NCBI GenBank assembly: GCA_017307785.1
Contig: JAFKGI010000021.1
Location: 62,001-126,000, forward strand
Direction: 5' to 3'
Source of the DNA: Vulcanimicrobiota bacterium
Lineage (GTDB): Bacteria; Vulcanimicrobiota; Xenobia; Xenobiales; JADMJV01
Length of the DNA: 64,000 nt
Part shown: piece after piece, positions 27,069 to 33,273 of the stretch
Position numbering within the stretch: position 1 is the stretch's first letter
Layout: each line of letters begins with the position of its first letter
The notes under the pieces: generated by a model
The model's input: only the letters and a program-made list of their open reading frames with translations
Told to the model about the DNA's origin: nothing
Databases searched by the model: none
Translations under genes and position numbers: made by a program

Positions 27069-27738
27069 GCTGACGGAAGGGCATCGGAAAGCGACCGTCC
27101 AGTACCTGGCAGGCGAAACCCTGTTGCTCCAGCACTCGTTGAGCCCGGGGTAGGACAAAGCTCAAATAGTACATCACAAAAGTCGGGCGCCACACAAAGT
27201 TGCGGATTCGCATCAGGCTGTCGAAGGCCAGGGCCGGCAAGTAAACCCAGGGGCGTCCGCGCAAGTCGCCGAGCACCGAGAGAAACATGCCTCCCGGTCG
27301 CAGTGCCCTGTAGACCCGCCGAAAAAACTCGCACTGGTCTTGGGGCCGGATGTGGCCCAGGACGCCGACGCTGGTGATCAGGTCGAAGTGGTCTTCCCAG
27401 TAGAACTTGAGAAAATCGCCCTGGAACAGAGCGGGTTCGGGTCCAACCTGAAGACGTGCGCGGGCTAACATATTACGGCTCAGGTCGACACCGGTGACCT
27501 CCTCCGCATAACCCTGGAGTCTGTGCAATACGGCTCCCGTTCCGCAACCGATGTCGAGAGCCCGACGGCAGCGGAAAAACTGGCCCTCCAGGCCATCCAG
27601 CACCGCGTCCGGAGTGCGAAAGACGCTCTGGTCGAATTTGGCCGAAAGTCGGTCATAGCCGCCTTCGATGGAACTCAAGCCCTGCTGGACCAGCTCGGGG
27701 AAAGAGGGACCTCCCGGGGTATCGAACCAACCGATCAT
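26974..27738 (-). CDS. SAM-dependent methyltransferase (class I, Methyltransf_11/25 type)
   Basis: A 254-residue protein. Motif I is ALDIGCGTGAVLHRL (about 60-74), followed by the acidic VTGVDLSRNML, a QGDFLKF motif and the post-motif LRPGGMFLSVLGDL. This is a clear ordinary small-molecule, lipid or quinone methyltransferase fold. The substrate is unknown. Its ATG directly follows the stop of the metallophosphoesterase gene with no spacing, so the two are translationally coupled. Confidence 0.85.
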   Translation of the reverse strand: MIGWFDTPGGPSFPELVQQGLSSIEGGYDRLSAKFDQSVFRTPDAVLDGLEGQFFRCRRALDIGCGTGAVLHRLQGYAEEVTGVDLSRNMLARARLQVGPEPALFQGDFLKFYWEDHFDLITSVGVLGHIRPQDQCEFFRRVYRALRPGGMFLSVLGDLRGRPWVYLPALAFDSLMRIRNFVWRPTFVMYYLSFVLPRAQRVLEQQGFACQVLDGRFPMPFRQLKVLLARKPYLSATDDAVRADANRSGPFRPD

Positions 27739-28419
27739 CTAACTCAGCTCCAACCACAAGTAGTCCCGCGGACAGGCGATGCGCAAGGGCAGAGTATCGC
27801 TGACTCCGCGGCTCACCAGCAGCAGGGTGGGGCCTACCTGAAAACGCGGTCCGTGATAGGCAAAGAACCAGGCTCCCGGATAGTCCCAACCGTTGCGCTC
27901 GAACCAGATCCACTGACAGCCGTGCAGATGACCCGCCAGCATCAGGGGAAATCCGGCTCGAGCGGCTGCTTTGACACCCGTCGGATGGTGTCCCACCAGC
28001 AGGCTCTGCGGGCTGGCTCCTTGTTCTGGCCGACCGCACAGCCGGAGTCCTCGCCATTCGAGGGGAGCTTCATCCAGCCAGTGCACTGCGCCCAGACTCC
28101 GTTTGACCCGAGACAGTCCCACCCAGCGGTCATGGTTGCCGGGCACAGCCGCCAGCGGGCAAATCTGTGACATTTGCTCGACCCAGGCGGCCAGTCCCTG
28201 ATGCCCCCAGGGAAGGTCGAGCAGGTCGCCGCCCAGCAAAATCAGATCAGGGGAGGCGTGCTCCAATTCCAGGGCCAGTTGCTTCAACATCGGACCGCTC
28301 CAGGGAGCACAGTGAAAATCGCTGACGTAGGCCAGCCGAATTCGAGACTCGAGGCCAAGCGCACAGGCCTCGCTGCGCCGCAGCAGCGGACGGGACCAAC
28401 ACCATTCGAACAATTCCAA
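27739..28419 (-). CDS. Metallophosphoesterase, YkuE/LpxH-like
   Basis: About 226 residues with the calcineurin-like metal motifs YVSDFHCAPW (DxH), LILLGGDLLDLP (GD), AVPGNHDRWVG (GNHD), VGHHP and LAGHLHGCQW (GHxH). These bind two metals and hydrolyse phosphoesters, for example lipid or nucleotide substrates. The open frame extends upstream to 28641 but would overlap the divergent gene and looks non-coding; a TTG at 28419 (another at 28413) is a reasonable start, without a clear ribosome site. Membrane-lipid metabolism is one possibility, given the family. Confidence 0.82.
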   Translation of the reverse strand: MELFEWCWSRPLLRRSEACALGLESRIRLAYVSDFHCAPWSGPMLKQLALELEHASPDLILLGGDLLDLPWGHQGLAAWVEQMSQICPLAAVPGNHDRWVGLSRVKRSLGAVHWLDEAPLEWRGLRLCGRPEQGASPQSLLVGHHPTGVKAAARAGFPLMLAGHLHGCQWIWFERNGWDYPGAWFFAYHGPRFQVGPTLLLVSRGVSDTLPLRIACPRDYLWLELS

Positions 28420-28451
28420 GGCGTTCGCTGACTTATCACAAACAGGCCTGC

Positions 28452-29033
28452 ATGAACGACTCTGGATTTCGCCTGCAAGGCGAGCTCGCCCATCTGCTCT
28501 TACCCCGTCCTCCTCTGCAGGCTTTTCACGAACTCGACCTGTGGTTGTTGCAGGATATGGACTTGACTCCGTATCGAGGTCTCTCTCGCTCTCTACAGGA
28601 CCAGCTTTTTCCGCTGCTGGATAGCCTGCGCTGGGCGGCAAATCCCGAATGGATTCGTCGCTACAGTTTGGAAAGTCTGGCCGCTGGCCTGCTCTGCGGG
28701 GGGCTCGACGGGCTCTTCCTGCTCAAGCGGCAAGAAGCGCCGATCGCGTCCGAGAGCCCCAGTTTGCGTCAGGCTTTGGAAGTGGCGGACGGCGAGTGGC
28801 GAGAGCTGCATCCCGACGATTTGCAGCTCCAGGCGGGCTATGGCAAGCACCTGAATCGAGCCACCGAGGAAGAGAACGTCGAGTTTCTGTCGCGTCCGGG
28901 AGCGGGTGACCTACAGGCCCGGCGCGCCATTTCTGAAACCTTCCGCACCGGGTATTCCCTGGGCTTGATCGACGCCGCCATCGTGGCCCTGCACGGACAG
29001 GCCCCGGAGACCCTAGGGTCTGTGGACATCTGA
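28452..29033 (+). CDS. Protein of unknown function
   Basis: A 193-residue, Leu-rich, largely helical soluble protein (AFHELDLWLLQDMDL, LESLAAGLLCGGLDGLFLL, SETFRTGYSLGLIDAAIVAL). No known motif was found. It is divergent from the metallophosphoesterase gene, and its stop lies just inside the inverted-repeat element that follows. Coding-like composition throughout supports a real gene. Confidence 0.6.
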   Translation: MNDSGFRLQGELAHLLLPRPPLQAFHELDLWLLQDMDLTPYRGLSRSLQDQLFPLLDSLRWAANPEWIRRYSLESLAAGLLCGGLDGLFLLKRQEAPIASESPSLRQALEVADGEWRELHPDDLQLQAGYGKHLNRATEEENVEFLSRPGAGDLQARRAISETFRTGYSLGLIDAAIVALHGQAPETLGSVDI

Positions 29034-29192
29034 CTTGCGGTGTAATTTTCGCCAAGCGCCCCATACTCAAGGAGTGAGGAGCGAGCAGCGGAGGCGTGCA
29101 GCAGCACGTTGAGCAGCGCAGGGACGAAGGACGCAGAAGATGGGGATGCCTGGCGGAAAAGACACTCGAGGCTGATTGTTCACAGACCCTAG
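29013..29192. repeat. Inverted-repeat-bounded non-coding segment (possible MITE or bidirectional terminator)
   Basis: CTAGGGTCTGTGGACA (29013-29028) is matched in inverted orientation by TGTTCACAGACCCTAG (29177-29192) with one mismatch over 16 bp. The left end also belongs to a perfect 14-bp palindrome, AGACCCTAGGGTCT (29009-29022). The roughly 150 bases between hold no gene, and both ends overlap the stops of convergent genes. No transposase or clear target-site duplication is visible. Confidence 0.4.
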
Positions 29193-30298
29193 AGTAGGTC
29201 TTTGCAGTGCTCGAGGATCTCGCGAGCGGCCTGGGGGCGGGCCATACGCAGGGAGTTTTTGCGCATTCCGTCGAGTCGACCTGATTCTTGGAGCAGCTGG
29301 TCGACCTTGAAGGCGAGAGTGCGGACCTGATAAGCCCAGATTCCCACGCCTTGCTCGAGCAGGTGATAGGTGTTGCGTTCTTCTTGTCCGGGGATGGGGT
29401 TGATGACGACCCAAACCAGCCCTTTGACGAAGGATTCCCAGGTGGTCAATCCACCGGGTTTGCCTAACATCAGGTCGGCGCAGGTCATGTACTCGTCGAA
29501 GGCTTTGGTGAAGCCGATGACGTGCAGGTTCTCCTGATCGGAGAACTGCTGCTGCAGCTTCTGCCGAAGCTCGTCGTTGCGCCCGCAGGCGGCTACAATT
29601 TGCACCGGAGTCGTCAGGTCGCGCAGAGCTTCCAGAATCTGGCCTACGCTACCGACCCCAAATCCACCGGTGGAAATCAGCAAGGTGGGCAAATCGGGAC
29701 GCAATCCCAGCCGTGCGGCCGTTTCCTTGCGATCCTGGTTTTGCGAGAAGACCGGGTGAGTGGGAATGCCGGTCACGCTGATGGCTCGCCCCGAAATTCC
29801 GAAGGTCTTCAAGTAGGCGCGCGCCTCGGGAACGGCCACGAAATAGTGGTCAGATGGCGTGGCCAGCCACATGCCGTGCACATCAAAATCGGTCACCACC
29901 GTGGCCAGGGTGTGGGCAAACTTGCCTTTCTTGCGCCTCTTGTGGATCAGGCTGCTGGGCAGAAAATGGGTGCACAGCGCCAGGTCCGGGTTGAATTTGT
30001 CGACAAACTCGTAAAACCGGCCCGCGCTGGCTTCTTCAAAAGCCTGGCGCAGGACGTCTTCTTGGAAAGGCTTGTCGGTCAACTCGTAAAGCCAGCCGAA
30101 AATCTGCGGGGCCCGACCGACCATATCCAGGTAGGCGTCGCGATAAAGCTTTTGAAAAGGGCGGGGCATCAGCTCCAGAACGTCCTGGTGGACGACTTCC
30201 AGGTCGCTGTCCTGACCGGCCGCGGCCAGCGCCTCGCCGGCGCGCAGGTGCCCGGCTCCTACCGAGGCGGATAGAACTAAGACTCGCTTCTTTGGCAT
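29189..30298 (-). CDS. MGDG-synthase/GT28-like glycosyltransferase
   Basis: About 369 residues. The N-terminal half starts with VLVLSASVGAGHLRAGEAL and includes the segment THFLPSSLIHKRR and VTDFDVHGMW typical of the MGDG-synthase acceptor domain. The C-terminal half has the GT28 nucleotide-sugar features LISTGGFGVGS and the KPGGLTTWE loop. Relatives transfer galactose or glucose from UDP-sugars to diacylglycerol, making glycolipids on the membrane. The ATG at 30298 is chosen because protein-like sequence begins there. It overlaps the 3' end of bpt by 22 bp. Confidence 0.85.
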   Translation of the reverse strand: MPKKRVLVLSASVGAGHLRAGEALAAAGQDSDLEVVHQDVLELMPRPFQKLYRDAYLDMVGRAPQIFGWLYELTDKPFQEDVLRQAFEEASAGRFYEFVDKFNPDLALCTHFLPSSLIHKRRKKGKFAHTLATVVTDFDVHGMWLATPSDHYFVAVPEARAYLKTFGISGRAISVTGIPTHPVFSQNQDRKETAARLGLRPDLPTLLISTGGFGVGSVGQILEALRDLTTPVQIVAACGRNDELRQKLQQQFSDQENLHVIGFTKAFDEYMTCADLMLGKPGGLTTWESFVKGLVWVVINPIPGQEERNTYHLLEQGVGIWAYQVRTLAFKVDQLLQESGRLDGMRKNSLRMARPQAAREILEHCKDLL

Positions 30299-31044
30299 GG
30301 GACCCCGTTCGGAACCAGCTCCTCGAGCCCCTTGCGATCTTCCAGTCGGACCCACTGACCCCCGGGCAAGCGCAGCTCAAAGGGGCGAAAATCGACCTTG
30401 TAGCTCATGCTAGGAGAACTGGCCACATACATGCCCAGGTAGAGATACTCCTTGGACCGCTGCTGGCACCACTCGATTTCTCGCATCAGACTGTAGATGC
30501 CCAGGCCACGCTTGCCCTGGTCCGGTTCGTAGACAAAGTAGCGAGAGTTGGCGCCCTGGGGAGTTTCGTCTACCAGCCCAAAACCCAGCAATTGTCCATC
30601 CAACCAGTAGGAAAGCTCCCAGGCGTGGCCCCAATCGAAGACGAGATGTTCGTGGAAATGGGGCCGCAGAATCTCGGCGTCCACACTGACCCAGCCCCAG
30701 CGGTTGCGATGATAGCGCGCGTAGAGGTCGAGTCGTTCGTCACTGTAGGTCGGTTTGGAAACGCGCACCTCCAGGTCGGCATTTTGTCGCCAAACCTTGC
30801 GCTGACTTTTGCTGGGACGGAAATCGGAAACGGGCAGACGGACCGGGATGCATTCCTGGCACGCGCTGCAAATGGGCTTGTAGAAGTCCAGGCCACGGGA
30901 AAAGTACACAGTTCCAAGGTGGGATTGAAAACTTGCCCCACTCATCCCGCCGATCTGGCGAAATTCCGCCATCCAGGTGCGGCCGGGATAGAAAAAGCAG
31001 TTCTCGACATTGCGAATGATGGAGAAGTTCTTATTCATGGGCAT
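30277..31044 (-). CDS. bpt: Aspartate/glutamate leucyltransferase (arginyltransferase family)
   Basis: About 255 residues. It would add Leu from Leu-tRNA to N-terminal Asp or Glu, marking proteins for ClpS/ClpAP (the N-end rule). The N-terminal domain has the Cys-rich region ENCFFYPG and CSACQECIPVRL; the C-terminal GNAT-like part has WELSYWLDGQLLGFGLVDE, SRYFVYEPDQGKRGLGIY and YLYLGMYVASSPSMSYK. Starts at 31044 or 31038 are both possible (MPM). The 3' end overlaps the glycosyltransferase start. The pairing with a glycolipid enzyme is probably only positional. Confidence 0.9.
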   Translation of the reverse strand: MPMNKNFSIIRNVENCFFYPGRTWMAEFRQIGGMSGASFQSHLGTVYFSRGLDFYKPICSACQECIPVRLPVSDFRPSKSQRKVWRQNADLEVRVSKPTYSDERLDLYARYHRNRWGWVSVDAEILRPHFHEHLVFDWGHAWELSYWLDGQLLGFGLVDETPQGANSRYFVYEPDQGKRGLGIYSLMREIEWCQQRSKEYLYLGMYVASSPSMSYKVDFRPFELRLPGGQWVRLEDRKGLEELVPNGVPCQRSES

Positions 31045-31122
31045 GCCGGACTGAGGGCCCCCCTCCAGGGTAGCTTCCCTGACCCGCAGGGTTCCCCCTT
31101 TGGAGCGGGAAATCAGCCGCCC

Positions 31123-31791
31123 ATGAAACGCATCCTCTCTTTGCTGCTGCTGCTTCAGGCTTGCGCCTGGGCTGAACCCACCACCGACCGCATGTGCCAG
31201 ATCGCTCGACAAGAGTGGGATTTTTTTGGAAAGCAGACGATCGGCAAAGATGGCAAGATCAGTCATCCCGGTCACCGCGAGACGGATGAAGGCTACTGGC
31301 AGCGGGTTGGCGTCTACTGGCGCAACGGAGTTTTCGAGAACTTCACCGGCAAGGATACGGACGAGGCCTGGTCGGCCGCCTTTATGTCCTACGTCATGCG
31401 TGAAGCCGGCCTGGGTGGGCGTTTCCGTTACTCCGATTGGCACGCCCACTACATCAATCAGGCCATCGATGGCCGCAAAAGCCACGACCCGGACTGCGCT
31501 TTCTACGGCTATCGTCTCAGCGAACGGGCTCCCCAGGTGGGCGACCTGGTTTGCTACCGTCGAGCGGACGGAATCACCTTTGACGAGCGGCCCGAGGTGT
31601 ACCCTTCCCACACCGACCTGGTGGTGGCCGTGCGGCCGGGAGAGATCGATGTGATCGGGGGCAATGTTCAAGACTCGGTGACGCTCAAAACGCTGGCCAC
31701 TGACTCGAAGGGACTGTTGATCGATACCAATCAGCAGTGGTTCGCGGTTTTGGGCAACCGGCTGGTCAATCCCCAGTTGACCAGCCGCTGA
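31123..31791 (+). CDS. Secreted DUF2272-family protein
   Basis: About 222 residues with a signal peptide (MKRILSLLLLLQACAWA). The mature part shows a CHAP/NlpC-like arrangement typical of DUF2272: a WSAAFMSYVMREAG segment, SDWHAHYINQA and YPSHTDLVVAV with conserved His. Wall hydrolase activity is suggested by the family context; a catalytic Cys in the usual position is not obvious (the SAAF segment has Ser). Divergent from bpt. Confidence 0.75.
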   Translation: MKRILSLLLLLQACAWAEPTTDRMCQIARQEWDFFGKQTIGKDGKISHPGHRETDEGYWQRVGVYWRNGVFENFTGKDTDEAWSAAFMSYVMREAGLGGRFRYSDWHAHYINQAIDGRKSHDPDCAFYGYRLSERAPQVGDLVCYRRADGITFDERPEVYPSHTDLVVAVRPGEIDVIGGNVQDSVTLKTLATDSKGLLIDTNQQWFAVLGNRLVNPQLTSR

Positions 31792-31840
31792 TTTCCGAAC
31801 CCATAAGGACATGGTCGATCCCATCTAGAACCTGGAGAAT

Positions 31841-32776
31841 GTGCGCAACTCTTTTCTTCTGCTGGCTCTGCTGACCCGCTCTCTGTGGGCCCAGCCTTTG
31901 GAGCTGGTGCCCGCTCCTGACGAGAAAGTGGTTGAGGACCGCCCCTGCATTCAAGTCAGCTGGCCGGAAGGCGCGCTCCTCCGGCAAAAGTGTCGCCTCT
32001 GGATGAACGGCCAGGAGGTGACCGGAGAATGTCTGCGCAGCGGCAACTTCCTTAGTTTCCGGCCTTACAAAGCTCCCGCCCCGGGCGCGGTAGAGGTTCG
32101 TTTTCAAGCGGAAGACTCAAAGGGGCAGCCTCTAGAGAAAGTCTGGAAGTTCCAACTCGCCCCCAGTCCCTGGATTCAGAATCTCAGCCACGACGCCAGG
32201 ACCGACCTTTTCGAGGACGATCTGCTCCAGGTACAGTTTCGCGCACCCTCCAAAGGGAAGGCCAGTTTCAGTCTGGGCAACCTCGGACCGGTCGAGATGC
32301 TGGAAAAAGAACCTGGCCTCTACCAGGGGAGCTACCGTATCAAGTCGACCGACTCGGCCCTCAATAGCCCTTTGACCGCCCGCTATCAGAAGGGGGACCA
32401 CAAAGAGGAAGCGGTGGCCAGTTTGCCGGTCAAGGTTTTCGGCGGTTTCTATCGAGTGAGAGTAACCTCGCCTCCCGACGGCAGCCTGGTGGACCAGAAT
32501 TTCGTTCTTTCCGGTCACGCCCGACCGGGCTCCCGCGTCAGCGTGATCCCCAAGATTAGTTTTAGCGAGAACACTATGCCGCCCACCACCAACAGCAATT
32601 CGGTGGCCGGGACCGCCGGTAGCATTCCCGCCGAAGTGGACGAGCAAGGAAACTTCACCGTGGAATACGGGATGCCGCTGTTGCTGCCGGGAATGCAGGT
32701 GGTGATGTCTATCTTTGCAGTGGACGCGGAGGGCAATCGCTCGATGCCCACCATCGTGCGCTACCGATTTAAGTAA
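31841..32776 (+). CDS. Secreted Ig-like-domain protein of unknown function
   Basis: A 311-residue exported protein starting at GTG after a GGAGA ribosome site, with a signal peptide (LLLALLTRSLWAQ). It contains repeated beta-sandwich features; the C-terminal part (about 200-311) has VTSPPDGSLVDQNFVLSGHA, typical of bacterial Ig-like domains that bind polysaccharide or build surface structures. It is 49 bp after the DUF2272 gene, so the two may form an envelope-related operon. No enzymatic motif is visible. Confidence 0.7.
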   Translation: MRNSFLLLALLTRSLWAQPLELVPAPDEKVVEDRPCIQVSWPEGALLRQKCRLWMNGQEVTGECLRSGNFLSFRPYKAPAPGAVEVRFQAEDSKGQPLEKVWKFQLAPSPWIQNLSHDARTDLFEDDLLQVQFRAPSKGKASFSLGNLGPVEMLEKEPGLYQGSYRIKSTDSALNSPLTARYQKGDHKEEAVASLPVKVFGGFYRVRVTSPPDGSLVDQNFVLSGHARPGSRVSVIPKISFSENTMPPTTNSNSVAGTAGSIPAEVDEQGNFTVEYGMPLLLPGMQVVMSIFAVDAEGNRSMPTIVRYRFK

Positions 32777-32790
32777 AGGAAGAGAATCTG

Positions 32791-33273
32791 ATGCCAACCT
32801 GTCCCTGCGGTCAAGACCGTCCCCTGGAAGCTTGTTGTGGACCTTATCTCGAGGGCCAAGCTCTACCCGAGACGGCGGAGAAGCTGATGCGCTCTCGCTT
32901 CTCCGCTTACTCCACCGGGAACATCGACTACATCTGCGAGACGGAAGAGAATCCCAATCGCGATACCATCGAGAATTGGGCCAACTCCACCAGCTTTAAG
33001 CGGTTGCGCGTCCTGAACAGCGAGAAGGGCGGTCCCGAGGACGAAACCGGCACCGTGACCTTTGAGGCCGATTTTGAGACCAACGGCCAGAATGGCACCC
33101 ATCGTGAGACCTCTCAGTTTCACAAAACCGAGGGCCGCTGGATGTTTGTTCGGGGTCAACACAACCCGATGCGAGCGGCTCCCAAGGTGGGTCGTAACGA
33201 TGCTTGTCCCTGTGGCAGCGGCAAGAAATTTAAGAAGTGCTGCCTGGGGAAAGACAGTGGCGAGCCTCAATGA
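32791..33273 (+). CDS. YchJ-like protein with two SEC-C zinc motifs
   Basis: A 160-residue protein. Cys-rich SEC-C-type motifs at both ends, CPCGQDRPLEACCGPYL (about 4-20) and DACPCGSGKKFKKCCLGK, flank a middle domain of the YchJ (UPF0225) type (MRSRFSAYSTGNIDYI). These motifs bind zinc and often mediate protein contacts, as in SecA's tail. It lies 14 bp after the Ig-like gene. Its end overlaps the convergent VWA-ATPase fusion gene by 44 bp. Confidence 0.85.
   Translation: MPTCPCGQDRPLEACCGPYLEGQALPETAEKLMRSRFSAYSTGNIDYICETEENPNRDTIENWANSTSFKRLRVLNSEKGGPEDETGTVTFEADFETNGQNGTHRETSQFHKTEGRWMFVRGQHNPMRAAPKVGRNDACPCGSGKKFKKCCLGKDSGEPQ

Noticed and set aside
29034..29188. tRNA or CRISPR in the gene-free segment
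   Set aside because: No cloverleaf or regular spacer-repeat pattern was visible; only the inverted ends are notable.
31044..31824. N-terminal extension of the bpt frame to 31824
   Set aside because: The bpt-like protein begins at MPMNKN; the upstream part is opposite a signal-peptide gene and reads as shadow.
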